A stretch of DNA of 64,000 bases from assembly GCA_023955225.1 (NCBI GenBank), contig JAGSGJ010000005.1, forward strand, positions 1 through 64,000, given 5' to 3'. This document shows positions 8,420 through 19,700 of this stretch, piece after piece. How positions within the stretch are numbered: the stretch's first letter is position 1; every line of letters begins with the position of its first letter. The notes below the pieces were generated by a model that had not been told where the DNA came from, searched no databases, and worked only from the letters and a program-made list of their open reading frames with translations. The translations under genes and the position numbers were made by a program. Origin of the DNA: Sulfurovum sp. GTDB lineage: Bacteria; Campylobacterota; Campylobacteria; Campylobacterales; Sulfurovaceae.

Positions 8420-10294
8420 ATGCTTAGTTTAATTGTCATACTCCCTTTTTTATCGGCCTTTTTAATGGCGTTGGTTTATCTGAATAATACAAAGAAAAAA
8501 CGATATTTCTTTTATTCATTAGTAGGGGTTGGGACACCTGCACTAAGTACCGTTTTATCTTTTATGGTTGGTATTGAACTACTTAACGGAAGTGATACCA
8601 TTCATCATACACTTTTTCAGTGGATACATATTGGTGACTTTAATATTGAAGTCGCATTTATGGCAGATAGACTTACGGTAGTGATGATCTCCTTTATTAC
8701 TCTCATCGGTACACTGATCCACATTTATGCCGCTGGATATATGAAAGATGATGATACATATGGAAAGTTTTTCAGCTACTTTAACCTCTTTATGGGGAGT
8801 ATGCTGCTTTTAGTTTTAGCGGATAACCCGATCATGATGTTTACTGGTTGGGAGTTAGTGGGGTTGTCGTCCTATCTTCTCATAGGTTTTTACCACAAAC
8901 AATCTTCTAACATCACTGCTGCAAATAAAGCTTTTATACTGAATCGTGTTGGGGATTTTGGTTTTATCATAGCACTCTCACTTTTATTTGTCTCGCTAGA
9001 GGGAACCGGATTTACATTTGAGAGTATCAAAACAAATATCACTATGATTAATCCTGAGATGCTAAGCCTCATTGGTATACTTCTATTTGTTGGAGCCATG
9101 GGTAAATCTGCCCAAATTCCACTCTATGTCTGGTTACCCGATGCAATGGCGGGACCCACACCTGTTTCAGCACTGATTCATGCAGCAACTATGGTTACAG
9201 CTGGTGTATACATGGTTTCAAGATACAGCTTTTTATATGTTGAGATTCCGGATATTGGTCTATTTATAGCTACAATTGGTGCTGCTTCTGCTCTCTTTGC
9301 CGCAATCATAGCTTCTTATCAGAGTGACATAAAAAAGATACTTGCATACTCAACTATGAGTCAACTAGGCTATATGTTCATAGCTGTTGGACTGGGAGCA
9401 TACAGTAGTGGTATCTTTCATGTTTTTACGCATGCCTTTTTTAAAGCACTTCTCTTTATGGGAGCAGGAGCCGTAATCATCTCACTTCATCATGAACAAA
9501 ATATATTTAAAATGGGTGGATTGAAAAAAGATTTGAAACTAGTGTATATCACTATGCTCATCGCAACTCTTGCTATAAGCGGCATTCCACCATTTGCAGG
9601 TTTTTTCTCCAAAGATGCTATCTTGGTCACTGCATTTGCATCTGAACATTATGTACTCTGGGGGATGGGCTCACTCACTGCCGTGCTCACTGCATTTTAT
9701 ATGTTTAGACTGCTCTTTTCAGTATTTCATGCCAAAGGGAAAAAAATACATACACTTCAAAGCATTCCAAAATTAATGACCTACCCCTTGGTCTTTTTAG
9801 CATTTGGAAGTACAACAGCTGGTTTTTTAGGCGTCAATGGATCTTATGGCGGAAATGCATGGATCAACACATTTTTAGCTCTACCAGATCTTGAACTGCA
9901 CATAGCACACTCCACAGAGTATATGCTTGGTGGATTAAATGTACTCCTGGCATTGACAGGTATAGGTTTAGCATACAAAATCTTTGCGAAAGAAGCCAAA
10001 GAAGTAAAAGCAGATAGGCTTTTTCAAAAAGTTGTGCTGAACAAGTTTTATATTGATGAAATATATGTATTTTTCATACTAAAACCATTACTTACTTTAA
10101 GTGACTTCATTGCAAAAGTCATAGAGCCTAAAATCTTTGATGGCTTTATCAATTTCAATGTATGGGGATATAGAAGATCTGCACTGTTTTTTGCCAAACT
10201 GCAAAATGGTAAGGTGAGATACTATGCACTCTATATTTTAATGGGTGTAAGTGCTATGTCATGCTATCTTATTTTTAAATTAGGGGTAATGTAA
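8420..10294 (+). CDS. nuoL: NADH-quinone oxidoreductase subunit L
   Basis: Largest antiporter-like membrane subunit of complex I, 624 aa. The key Glu145 sits in FTGWELVGLSSYLLIGFY, and the discontinuous-helix segment appears as GPTPVSALIHAATMVTAGVY. The C-terminal lateral helix region follows the core. The frame is open upstream of 8420, but ATG 8420 follows GAGAGGG and the nuoK stop directly, so it is preferred. It ends in a one-base overlap with nuoM (TAATG). Confidence 0.96.
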   Translation: MLSLIVILPFLSAFLMALVYLNNTKKKRYFFYSLVGVGTPALSTVLSFMVGIELLNGSDTIHHTLFQWIHIGDFNIEVAFMADRLTVVMISFITLIGTLIHIYAAGYMKDDDTYGKFFSYFNLFMGSMLLLVLADNPIMMFTGWELVGLSSYLLIGFYHKQSSNITAANKAFILNRVGDFGFIIALSLLFVSLEGTGFTFESIKTNITMINPEMLSLIGILLFVGAMGKSAQIPLYVWLPDAMAGPTPVSALIHAATMVTAGVYMVSRYSFLYVEIPDIGLFIATIGAASALFAAIIASYQSDIKKILAYSTMSQLGYMFIAVGLGAYSSGIFHVFTHAFFKALLFMGAGAVIISLHHEQNIFKMGGLKKDLKLVYITMLIATLAISGIPPFAGFFSKDAILVTAFASEHYVLWGMGSLTAVLTAFYMFRLLFSVFHAKGKKIHTLQSIPKLMTYPLVFLAFGSTTAGFLGVNGSYGGNAWINTFLALPDLELHIAHSTEYMLGGLNVLLALTGIGLAYKIFAKEAKEVKADRLFQKVVLNKFYIDEIYVFFILKPLLTLSDFIAKVIEPKIFDGFINFNVWGYRRSALFFAKLQNGKVRYYALYILMGVSAMSCYLIFKLGVM

Positions 10295-11772
10295 TGATGG
10301 AATATATCCTTAGCTATATCATATTTTTACCACTTTTTATAGCTATTATTCTTGGTGTTTTTAGGGCAGAGATCAAGGTTTTAAAAATCGGAGCGATGTT
10401 CTCTTCTGTTGCAACCCTGTTTCTCGTTGCCTGGACTCTGTATTATTTCGATCCACATGGAGGCATGCAATTTACTCAAAATATCACATGGATTCAAAAT
10501 GCGGGTATTCGCTATATTGTAGGTGTTGATTATCTATCTTTAATTCTTTTACTGCTTATTAGTCTTTTAATGCCCCCTCTATACATCTATATGTTTCATG
10601 AAAATAGAAAAGGGTACTGGTACAACATGATGTTACTTCAAACGGGTGTGACTGGTGCAGTTTTATCACTTGATCTGGTACTTTTTTATCTATTCTGGGA
10701 AACGATGCTCCTACCTATTTTTGTGATGATCGGTAAATATGGAAATGGATTACATCAGTATAACTCTATGAAAATAATACTCATGACGATCCTTGGTTCT
10801 ATGAGTATGTTATTTTCAATCATGTATATTGGATATGTCTATTTCGATACAACAGGAATGTGGAGTTTCTCACTTACTGATTTAAGCACATTATCGTTTA
10901 ATGCAAAAACTTCTATCTGGCTGGCTGCCGGATTCCTGCTCGCATTTGCTATAAAAATCCCCATTGTTGGTTTTCACACGTGGATGGCTCCGGCTTATGG
11001 TTCTTCTCCAACTCCCGCAGTTGTTATTATGTCATCGATTATGGCTAAACTTGGTATTTATGGTATTTGGAGATTTGGATTTGATCTTTTTGATACCACA
11101 CTGGTCTATTATGCACCTACCATTATTGCACTTGCTTTAATAGGACTTCTTTACTATGCTATTAGAGCTATCACTGAAGATAATCTTCGTAAAATGTTTG
11201 CTTATTCTTCAGGCTCACACCTCTCTCTTATTGCTCTTGGTCTTTTTCTTACAAATGTCTATGCATGGGGTGGAAGCCTTTACTTTATCGCAACCCATGC
11301 CCTCGCATCTGCTGGTATATTTATCATGATAGGACTCACTTACAAACGCTTTAAAACCGTACAGATCTCTGCTTTGGGAGGCATCGCTTCAAGAGCTCCA
11401 CTATTTACTTTTTTCTTTGCATTTTTTGCGCTAAGTATTGCAGGACTTCCGGGTACTGGTGGTTTTGTAGCTGAACTTCTTATCATAATCGGTGCATTTA
11501 AAGTAAATATGTGGATAGGTATTGTTACAGCTACAACCATATTATCGGCGATGTTATACATATTTTGGATGCTTCAAAGAACTCTTTTTGGTACCTCGAA
11601 CAATGACGCTACATATGATGACCTCACACTAAGAGAAGTAATTATGCTGCTTCCATTAGTAATACTTTTACTCGTTACTGGTATAGCGCCTTCACTATTT
11701 ACACCCATATTTGAACCACAATTAAATGCTGCACTGCATGATATTATGATTACAATAGAAGGCTTAAAATGA
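10294..11772 (+). CDS. nuoM: NADH-quinone oxidoreductase subunit M
   Basis: Antiporter-like proton-pumping subunit, 492 aa, about fourteen helices. Glu136 in FYLFWETMLLPIF matches the conserved proton-path Glu, and the broken-helix segment GSSPTPAVVIMSSIMAKLGIYG is recognisable (read in two parts: GSSPTPAVVIM then SSIMAKLGIYG). ATG codons at 10294 and 10297 are both possible; the first overlaps the nuoL stop. The end overlaps nuoN by four bases. Confidence 0.95.
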   Translation: MMEYILSYIIFLPLFIAIILGVFRAEIKVLKIGAMFSSVATLFLVAWTLYYFDPHGGMQFTQNITWIQNAGIRYIVGVDYLSLILLLLISLLMPPLYIYMFHENRKGYWYNMMLLQTGVTGAVLSLDLVLFYLFWETMLLPIFVMIGKYGNGLHQYNSMKIILMTILGSMSMLFSIMYIGYVYFDTTGMWSFSLTDLSTLSFNAKTSIWLAAGFLLAFAIKIPIVGFHTWMAPAYGSSPTPAVVIMSSIMAKLGIYGIWRFGFDLFDTTLVYYAPTIIALALIGLLYYAIRAITEDNLRKMFAYSSGSHLSLIALGLFLTNVYAWGGSLYFIATHALASAGIFIMIGLTYKRFKTVQISALGGIASRAPLFTFFFAFFALSIAGLPGTGGFVAELLIIIGAFKVNMWIGIVTATTILSAMLYIFWMLQRTLFGTSNNDATYDDLTLREVIMLLPLVILLLVTGIAPSLFTPIFEPQLNAALHDIMITIEGLK

Positions 11773-13256
11773 TCACACAACTATTTATTGCACTGCCAAT
11801 GACTATTATTGTTATAGGTGCACTTATTTTAATGCTATTAAGTCACTCCAAAAGATTTAATCTTGATAGATTAAATCTCATTGCAGTATTTTTTCTCGCT
11901 ATCTCTTTTGCTCTTCAATATTCAAACATAGGTGATCATAGCAGCACATTTCTTTTCCCAAATATTTTTGGTGAGTCTTTTATACTTGATGATTTTGCAA
12001 GAATTTTTGACCTTATGTTTACTGCTGGTGCCAGCTTAACCCTACTTATCAACCATGACTACTTTAAAAGTCGCAACTACTTTAACGGAGAATATTTTGC
12101 TCTCATTTTATTGAGTGTTTTTGGTATGATGATACTCTCTCACGCACATGAACTTGTCACGGCATTCATTGCCCTTGAGATTGCCTCACTCAGTATTTAT
12201 GCCCTTGTGGGGTATCATAAAAAAAATAGAGTAAGTCCAGAAGCAATGATGAAATATATGATACTGGGTTCCATGACAGGTGTATTTTTCATACTTGGAA
12301 CTGCGCTTATCTATGGCGCTGTAGGTTCTACATCACTGACAGAAATATCGCTATACGTTGCCAATAAAGAAGATCATGATATAACACTTCTCATAGTCGG
12401 GTCGAGCTTTATCATGATAACTATCATGTTTAAAATCGGTGCTGTACCTTTTCACTCATGGATAATGGATGTCTACCATGGCGCACCCTATCCTCTAACG
12501 ATGTTTATGGCTTCAACATTTAAAATAGCCATATTTGCTATTGCACTTCGCCTGTACCTTGTAAGCTTCGCTCCCATCAACGCTTTTTGGTCAGAGTTGC
12601 TTCAAATCATCACTATAATCACACTTCTTGGTGGCTCTTGGCTAGCTATTAGTCAAACCCTTGTCAAAAGAATGCTTGCAGGTTCTTCCATTGTTCACAG
12701 TGGCTATCTACTTATTGCCATGTCATCTCTTGGCTTAGGCTCAGAAGTTGCTGCACCGGCTATTATGTTTTATTTGATTGCTTACTTTTTGAGTGCAGTA
12801 GGTGCATTTGGAATCCTCAGTTTTATAGCATCTCAAAATAAAAGACAGATGACCTATGATGACTTTAAAGGCTTTGCACAGAGACGACCTTATATGGCGT
12901 TAATGATGAGTATCTTTATGTTGTCACTTGCAGGATTCCCCTCAACTATTGGCTTCTTGGGTAAATTTTACATCTTTACCTCTGCCATCGAATCAGGCCA
13001 AATTTTATTGGCAGGACTTGGAATACTCACTGCCTTTATATCGGTTTACTACTACTTTAAACTTATAGCTATTATGTACTTCTATCCCTCTGACACCCCT
13101 CAGAAAAAACTTCCTATAGATATAAGTACTATTTTTATCGCAGTCATGGCTCTATTGGTTATTTGGGGTGGAATCGGAACATCACTTATACCATTTATTC
13201 CAGGTGCAGATGGGTTTATAGATATCGCTAAACAGACTATTAGTTCTTTAAAATAA
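11769..13256 (+). CDS. nuoN: NADH-quinone oxidoreductase subunit N
   Basis: Third antiporter-like subunit and last gene of the operon, 495 aa. The conserved Glu is in FIALEIASLSIYALVGYHK, and the second Lys-bearing half contains KIGAVPFHSWIMDVYHGAPY. All three antiporter-type subunits are therefore present, so the full proton-pumping arm is encoded. After the stop, a weak TAACT/AGTTA stem with a T-rich loop lies near 13280-13300 and is not a convincing terminator. Confidence 0.95.
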   Translation: MITQLFIALPMTIIVIGALILMLLSHSKRFNLDRLNLIAVFFLAISFALQYSNIGDHSSTFLFPNIFGESFILDDFARIFDLMFTAGASLTLLINHDYFKSRNYFNGEYFALILLSVFGMMILSHAHELVTAFIALEIASLSIYALVGYHKKNRVSPEAMMKYMILGSMTGVFFILGTALIYGAVGSTSLTEISLYVANKEDHDITLLIVGSSFIMITIMFKIGAVPFHSWIMDVYHGAPYPLTMFMASTFKIAIFAIALRLYLVSFAPINAFWSELLQIITIITLLGGSWLAISQTLVKRMLAGSSIVHSGYLLIAMSSLGLGSEVAAPAIMFYLIAYFLSAVGAFGILSFIASQNKRQMTYDDFKGFAQRRPYMALMMSIFMLSLAGFPSTIGFLGKFYIFTSAIESGQILLAGLGILTAFISVYYYFKLIAIMYFYPSDTPQKKLPIDISTIFIAVMALLVIWGGIGTSLIPFIPGADGFIDIAKQTISSLK

Positions 13257-13383
13257 GAGCCTATTTGTATCTAATCATACACTAACTTTTTTAGTTAATT
13301 TTCAACCTAATAAAAAATATTATGTGATCTAAAGCTATTCAAGTTATGGTATATTGGAGGGGTTTGTGAATAAATGGCGGAAA

Positions 13384-13507
13384 GTGAGAGGTTCGAAATC
13401 TGTTACCCTACTCTATACAAAGCCCTATATACGGGAAATCCCAATTTAAATAGTTAGCTGTTGGCATACAATTAAGGTGTATATTTTGGCAGATTCTGCC
13501 AAAATAT
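13384..13507. repeat. Repeat copy 1 beside gdhA, ending in a perfect palindrome
   Basis: This stretch is repeated on the other side of gdhA at 15093-15205. The best-matching core starts at CCTATATACGGG, runs through AATTTAAATAGTTAGCTG and ends in a palindrome. At 13481-13507 the palindrome has two perfect 13-base arms (ATATTTTGGCAGA and its complement) around a single T. An outlying shared block is TCGAAATC. It contains no gene. It could be a pair of structured elements, an old mobile-element end or a terminator for gdhA, and the sequence alone does not decide between these. Confidence 0.7.
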
Positions 13508-13513
13508 GAAAAT

Positions 13514-13542
13514 CTTATAAAGTTATATATTTTATAAGGTTT
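13514..13542. repeat. Short palindromic repeat, first of three exact copies
   Basis: A 26-base sequence at 13517-13542 recurs exactly at 62250-62275 and 62915-62940. Here it forms a hairpin with arms CTTATAAA (13514-13521) and TTTATAAG (13531-13538) around a nine-base AT loop. It lies downstream of gdhA on the minus strand, where it could act as a weak terminator, but the distant exact copies point to a dispersed repeat. Confidence 0.65.
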
Positions 13543-13579
13543 ATCTAATTAGTGACATTTAAAAAGATGTCTAACTTTA

Positions 13580-14971
13580 CTATATGCCTTCAGCGATCAT
13601 GACATCAGCAACTTTTTTGAATCCTGCAATATTTGCACCATCCACATAGTTTCCTTCAACACCATACTCTTTAGCCGTAGCAGCAATATCTTTACAAATA
13701 CCCTGCATTGTCATTTTTAGTTTGGCATCAGTATCTTCAAAACTCCATTTTATCATAGAAGCATTTTGACTCATTTCAAAACTACTTACAGCCACCCCGC
13801 CTGCATTGGCTGCTTTAGCTGGACCAAAACAGATTTTATTTTTTAAGAAGGTTGCTATGGCTTCCGGAGTAGATGGCATATTGGCCCCCTCGGTCACACT
13901 GATGCAACCATTTACAATCAGATTTTTAGCGTCGATCTCAGTTAACTCATTTTGCGTAGCGCAAGGAAAAGCAGCATAGCACTCTATGTTCCATACCGCA
14001 TGTCCGCCTTCAGGATATTCTGACGCAGGAATATAGATCGCTTCAGGATGTTTTACAATATACTCATCCAAAGATCCTCTACGCTTGAATTTCAAGTCTT
14101 TCAAAAATTCTATATCTATACCTCTGGCATCATAAATCGTTCCTCTTGAGTCCGTACATGTAACAGGAATGGCACCAATTTGAAAAAGCTTTTCTATGGT
14201 GTAAAGTGCCACATTCCCTGCACCGCTTACAGTACATATTTTACCTTCCAGACTCTCTTTATTTTCTGTTTCCAGCATAGCTTCAGTAAAATAAACTGCG
14301 CCATAACCGGTTGCCTCTGTACGCGCGAGAGAACCCCCTGAGAAAAGTGGTTTACCAGTCAAAATACCATCAAAAGTTGAAGTGATCTTTTTGTATTCAC
14401 CAAAAAGATATGATATTTCTCTTGATCCCACTCCTATATCCCCCGCAGGAACATCCATACGCGGACCGATGTATTTGTGCAGCTCTCTCATGAATGCCCT
14501 ACAGAATTTCATCACTTCAAAGTCGCTTTTACCTTTTGGATCAAAGTCACTTCCACCTTTAGCCCCACCTATCGGAAGTCCGGTTAATGCATTTTTAAGA
14601 ATCTGTTCAAACCCTAAAAATTTCAAAATTCCTTCATTCACCGATGGGTGAAAACGAAGACCACCCTTGTATGGACCCATTGAATTATTAAATTGAACTC
14701 TGTATCCGGTATTGACACGAATTTGGTTGTTATCATTCAACCATTCAACCTTAAACTTTATTATTCTGTCAGGAGTTGCCAATCTTCTTATAATATTATG
14801 GTTTGCATATTTTTCATCCGCAAGATATAGTGGTGCTATAGATAATAAAACCTCTTCGACTGCTTGATAAAAAACATCGTGTTCAAAACGATGACCTTCT
14901 ACCATTTTGTGTATCTCTTTTTTAATGAACTTGTTAACTTCTACCATATCTGAATTTTTATCTAATTTCAC
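13580..14971 (-). CDS. gdhA: Glutamate dehydrogenase, NADP-type hexameric
   Basis: Catalyses reductive amination of 2-oxoglutarate with ammonia to glutamate. The protein has 463 aa, the normal length. The substrate-site region PYKGGLRFHPSVNEG, the active-site stretch LTGLPIGGAKGGSDFDPKGK and GDIGVGSREISYLFGEYKK are all visible, followed by a Rossmann domain containing SGAGNVALYTIEKL. The start is GTG at 14971, six bases after a strong AAGGAG. It is a lone gene with spacers on both sides that carry copies of one repeat. With the nearby put and pro genes it links ammonia assimilation to proline metabolism; that link is inferred from position. Confidence 0.95.
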   Translation of the reverse strand: MKLDKNSDMVEVNKFIKKEIHKMVEGHRFEHDVFYQAVEEVLLSIAPLYLADEKYANHNIIRRLATPDRIIKFKVEWLNDNNQIRVNTGYRVQFNNSMGPYKGGLRFHPSVNEGILKFLGFEQILKNALTGLPIGGAKGGSDFDPKGKSDFEVMKFCRAFMRELHKYIGPRMDVPAGDIGVGSREISYLFGEYKKITSTFDGILTGKPLFSGGSLARTEATGYGAVYFTEAMLETENKESLEGKICTVSGAGNVALYTIEKLFQIGAIPVTCTDSRGTIYDARGIDIEFLKDLKFKRRGSLDEYIVKHPEAIYIPASEYPEGGHAVWNIECYAAFPCATQNELTEIDAKNLIVNGCISVTEGANMPSTPEAIATFLKNKICFGPAKAANAGGVAVSSFEMSQNASMIKWSFEDTDAKLKMTMQGICKDIAATAKEYGVEGNYVDGANIAGFKKVADVMIAEGI

Positions 14972-15092
14972 TCTATCTCCTTAAAATATACTATACAATG
15001 AACAACGAATATTGCTCAAAAATCTACAACACACGAGTTTGATATTCCCTTATTTTAATTGTATCACTTATCCGTTAAAAAATTAGCTAGGG

Positions 15093-15205
15093 AGAGACTC
15101 GAAATCAAGTTGAAAATCCATGAATGTCCTATATACGGGCAATCTTAATTTAAATAGTTAGCTGGGCAGACAATTAACGTACAATTTTGGCAGAGTCTGC
15201 CAAAT
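15093..15205. repeat. Repeat copy 2 beside gdhA
   Basis: Second copy of the element at 13384-13507, in the same orientation. It shares CCTATATACGGG, AATTTAAATAGTTAGCTG and the terminal palindrome, here with nine-base arms TTTGGCAGA (15186-15194) and TCTGCCAAA (15196-15204) around one G. The two copies bracket gdhA about 1.7 kb apart. The rest of the 330-base spacer 14972-15301 shows no gene. Confidence 0.65.
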
Positions 15206-15301
15206 AATTCTTTAGACGCCCATTTTTTTCATTAGTCTTATTTTTGAATATACATGGAAATTTAAAGTAATTGAAAAGCAAACACTATGGTACTTAGCTA
15301 A

Positions 15302-16768
15302 TTACCCTTTCAATTTTTTATGAACTTCATCAAACGTCGCCTTTGAGCTCTCACTCTCAATAGTGTACCTGCTTACTACAATAATAGCCACCCAAGCCAC
15401 AACAAATCCAGGTAACAACTCATAGAGGTCAAATAACCCACCCTCAAGCTGTTTATATACAATTACAGTCAAAGCCCCAGAAACCATACCAGCGATAGCC
15501 CCCTGCTTGGTAATCCCTCTATGATATAAGCTTAAGATAATCAAGGGTCCAAACGCAGAACCAAACCCGGCCCAGGCATATGAAACCAACTCAAGGACAC
15601 TTGAGTTCCTGTCTGTTGAGATATATAGAGCGATAAGCGCTATGAGTATCACCGTGATTCTCCCTATCCATACCAGTTCTTTATTGCTTGCATCTTTTCT
15701 AATAATAGCATGGTAGATATCGCGCGTCAATACAGAGGATGAGACCAAGAGCTGAGAGTCGATAGTACTCATAATAGCTGCTAATATCGCGGCCAATAAA
15801 AAGCCTGAAATCCAAGGGTTAAAAAGGAGTTGTGAGAGTAAAATAAATATCTTCTCACTGTCTTCAAGCGCTACACCATTAGCCACCACATAAGCAAACC
15901 CAAAAAACCCAACACTGAGTGAGCCAAGAATAGAGATCCCCATCCAGGTCATCCCGATCTGTTTTGCTCTCTGCATCTCATCTTCATGACGTATGGACAT
16001 AAACCTTACCAAAATATGTGACTGACCAAAATACCCAAGCCCCCAAGCTAAAAGTGAAACAATAGCGATAAAGGAGCTTCCATGAAATAGACTTAGGTTT
16101 GCCTCTTTCACCTTCTCGATAATCAAGAGTGCTTCACTGATCCCACCAATATCACTGATAACAACAATAGGCGTCACCACAAGTGCCAACATCATCAATA
16201 TCCCTTGGATAAAGTCTGTCCAACTCACAGCATTGTATCCGCCTAAGAATGTATATGAGACAATAATTACACTCCCAATTAAGAGTGCATCTGTGTAATC
16301 AAGCCCGAAGGTAGCTTCAAACAGCTTCGCCCCGCCAACAAGCCCAGAAGAGGTATAGAGTGTATAAAACACCAAAATAACAACAGCTGTAACCACCCTA
16401 AGAGAATGTCCACTCTCATCAAATCTATTTGAAAAATAGTCGGGGATCGTAATAGAGTCATTGAGATGGTGTGTATAGACTCTTAGTGGTTTAGCTACAT
16501 AGTGCCAATTTAAGTATGCCCCTATCAAAAGCCCAACCGCTATCCAAGCCCCGACTATCCCTTGTGCGTACATCATTCCCGGCAGTCCAAGCAAAAGCCA
16601 ACCACTCATATCTGATGCTCCAGCACTCAGTGCCGTCACTCCAGGTCCAAGTCCTCGACCACCTAAGACATAGTCACACAAGTTATCTGTTTTAAAATAG
16701 AAGTAAAAACCTATCCCCACCATTAAAACCATATATAAACTAAAAGATATTAATACAGGTATTTCCAT
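15302..16768 (-). CDS. putP: Sodium/proline symporter
   Basis: Sodium:solute symporter of the PutP branch, 488 aa with about thirteen hydrophobic helices. The N-terminal sodium-site region GPGVTALSAGASDMSGWLLL and the stretch LGGYNAVSWTDFIQG are characteristic. It should import proline with sodium for PutA to oxidise. The start overlaps the putA stop by one base (TAATG on the minus strand) and follows GAGGAG, so putA and putP form one transcription unit with putP second. Confidence 0.93.
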   Translation of the reverse strand: MEIPVLISFSLYMVLMVGIGFYFYFKTDNLCDYVLGGRGLGPGVTALSAGASDMSGWLLLGLPGMMYAQGIVGAWIAVGLLIGAYLNWHYVAKPLRVYTHHLNDSITIPDYFSNRFDESGHSLRVVTAVVILVFYTLYTSSGLVGGAKLFEATFGLDYTDALLIGSVIIVSYTFLGGYNAVSWTDFIQGILMMLALVVTPIVVISDIGGISEALLIIEKVKEANLSLFHGSSFIAIVSLLAWGLGYFGQSHILVRFMSIRHEDEMQRAKQIGMTWMGISILGSLSVGFFGFAYVVANGVALEDSEKIFILLSQLLFNPWISGFLLAAILAAIMSTIDSQLLVSSSVLTRDIYHAIIRKDASNKELVWIGRITVILIALIALYISTDRNSSVLELVSYAWAGFGSAFGPLIILSLYHRGITKQGAIAGMVSGALTVIVYKQLEGGLFDLYELLPGFVVAWVAIIVVSRYTIESESSKATFDEVHKKLKG

Positions 16769-19700
16769 TATTTCTCCTCTTCTTTTTTTAATCCATGTTC
16801 ACCAAGATTACCATATCTGTGGTAGCTGTCTGAGATACTCTGTTCAATATAGTAGTGCATAAGTTCAATACGACCATGTGATATAAATGGATCTGAAGCG
16901 ATATAGAGTGCTTGATCTGCAACAGCTTCATATATGTTTTCAGATACATTTTTCGGCTGTAAGAAACGGATACGCTCAACATGTGACATAGATTTAATAA
17001 GTGCTGTTTCATCTTCTCTTACGATAACGTCACCATCGTTTTCTTGATCCATCAATAGGGATGCTTTCACCTCAAGCCAAAGTAGCTCAGCACTCTCAAA
17101 TGTTTCAGGTAATGATAGGTGCAGTTTCGCTCCAACCATTTTAATGGCCATAACAGAAGGAAGGATTTGAGATAAATTATCATTCTCTTCCACACGTAAA
17201 AGTACACTCTTTACAGGCAAATATCGAATAATATTGCTTTCACCACGTATACCTGCATAATCATGTTCATGTTTAAACTCCATATCTAACCATAGTGAGA
17301 AGTGACAGGCTTTTCTAAGTGAGAGTTCAATGGCATCATAATGTTCATTTTCATTGGACAGAAGTGTATCAAGTTTATTCAGGTACTCCACAGAACAGGT
17401 CTCATAAATATTTGTTTCATCATAAGTGATATGCATAAACTGTGTGACATAGTTAAATCCACCTGCTTTTTTACCCGAACCGATAGCAGACTTACGCATA
17501 CCTCCAAAAGGCTGTCTGATCACAATTGCCCCTGTAGTAGAACGGTTGATGTAGAGGTTTCCTGCCAGTAATTTCTCCCTCCATATCTCTTGTTCACGCT
17601 TATCAAGACTCTCCAGTCCAGAGGTGAGTCCATAACCTGTTGCATTGACGATCTCTATGGCATCATTAAGGTCATTGGCACACATGACACTCAGTACTGG
17701 TCCAAAAAGTTCTTTCATGTGACAGAAGTCACCCTTTTGTGTTCCCCATCTAATAGAGGGTTTGAGCATATAAGGGTTTTCATTGTCTGCATACGAAGGT
17801 GCAATAGCCCAAGTCTCATTTTTATCAAGATAGCTAAGTGATTTTTTTAACTCATCAGCAGGTAAGTTCACTAGTGTACCGATACGATTTTTAAAATCCC
17901 ATACAGAACCAACTTCAAGTGACTGCGCTGCATCTATCAGTGCTTGTTTAAAGTTTTCATCTTCATAAAGCTCTTTTTCAAGTACCAAAAGTGAAGTGGC
18001 TGAACATTTTTGACCAGAGTTACTAAATGCTGAAGTGATCACATTCTTTACTGCCTGATCACGGTCTGCCATTGCTGTTACGATAGTTGCATCCTTCCCC
18101 CCAGTTTCTCCACTTAGCGCAATGCTTGGTCTTGCTTTTATCATATCGTATGCTGTTTGATCGCCCCCGGTAAAAATGACAAAGTCGATGTCTGGATTTG
18201 AGACAAGGTGTTTGCCGACCAGAGAACCACCTGTTGATACAAACTGAAGTGTGTTTTTGCTTATGCCGGCATCCCAGAAACATTGACAAATTCTGTATCC
18301 GCATAATATAGCATCTGAAGAGGGTTTAAGAATAACGGTATTACCTGCTGCCAATGCAGCAGCCACACCACCTGCAGGGATAGCAATAGGGAAATTCCAG
18401 GGGCTGATAACCAGTCCAACCCCTTTAGCTTCAATATTTACACCACTTAAATTCGATATTCTATCAACACTGTAGGGGTAAAAATTGAGAAAATCTATAG
18501 CTTCAGATACTTCTATGTCTGTCTCTGTAAATACTTTTCCCACTTCAGCAGCCGCAATACCAATAAGGTCTGCTCTTGCTTTTCTAAATTCATCTGAGAC
18601 ATCCATTAGAATACTTTGACGGCTTTTAACATCCAGATCTCTCCATCCATCCGGATCTTCTTTTGCTGTCTGACGTGCCAGTTCCAAGTCATCCGCGGCT
18701 GCTTTGTGGTAGTACCCTACTTTGATTTTTTCATGGTATTGAGATTTGTCTATGATCTCTATTTTCTCACCTGTACGTATCTCTTGTCCTCCGATGACAG
18801 GAGCAGCATTAAAACCACCATTTTCACCTACATCTTTCCATTTGTCACGAATAGAAGCAGCCCATGTTTTATTTTGAGGTAAAGCAAAATCAGTATCCGG
18901 CTCGCTTTTATACTGATAGGTTTGAAGATTAACTTCAGATTTTATGATGGCATCATTTCTATCTTGTGTACGGTTTGGTCTAAGTGTGAGTTTAGGAATC
19001 ATCTTCACAGAGTCGTCATAGCTTTTTAGCAGTTTTTTCCATGCCTTACTGTCTATTTCAAGTCCAAAGCTATGTCTTAAAAAGTTTTGTTCTGCTGTAT
19101 TTTCATCAAACCTTCTTACCAGGTAAGCAATGGCATTGGTAAAAGTTTCATGTGTCGCAGTAGGTGCATAAAGTATAACATTCACATGGTCATCTTTAAG
19201 TATCTTGTATGCAGATTCACTCATCCCCTCTAGCATTTCAGCTGTATGAAATGCTTCAACGCCACGTTCTTTGGCTATAAGTACTCCGAGTGCCTGATCA
19301 AAAAGATTATGTGATGCTATACCCACATGTACTGATGGTGCTATTTCTTTAGAAAGAAGATAGTCCATAAGCACTTTATAGTTTGCATCACTTTCAACCT
19401 TAGATGAAAATGTGACATTTTCCCAGCCCCTTAAACTTGCTTCAGTAAGCTCCATCTCTTGGTTTGCACCTTTGACCAAACGTATCTTGATAGGTGCACC
19501 ACCGTTTTTCACACGCTCTTTTGCCCACATAGCAAGCTTTTGTACATGTTCAAATGTATCTGGAAGGTATGTCTGCACCACAATACCGGCATGATAATTG
19601 TGAAACTCTTCAAGTTCAAGTGTTTTTTTGAAAACATCGATGGTAAGTTCCAGATCACGATATTCTTCCATATCCAAGTTGACAAATTTATGCTGTTTTT

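Noticed and set aside
13384..13410. GGTTCGAAATC looks like the T-arm of a tRNA
   Set aside because: No matching acceptor, anticodon or D-arm can be drawn around it, and the related copy near 15100 lacks the GGTT part.
13424..13507. Integron attC site suggested by GTTAGCTG and the long palindrome
   Set aside because: The core does not fit GTTRRRY and the complementary RYYYAAC end is absent; no integrase is in the window.
14382..14651. Plus-strand open frame inside gdhA
   Set aside because: It lies fully antisense to a well-supported enzyme gene, with no domain or ribosome site.
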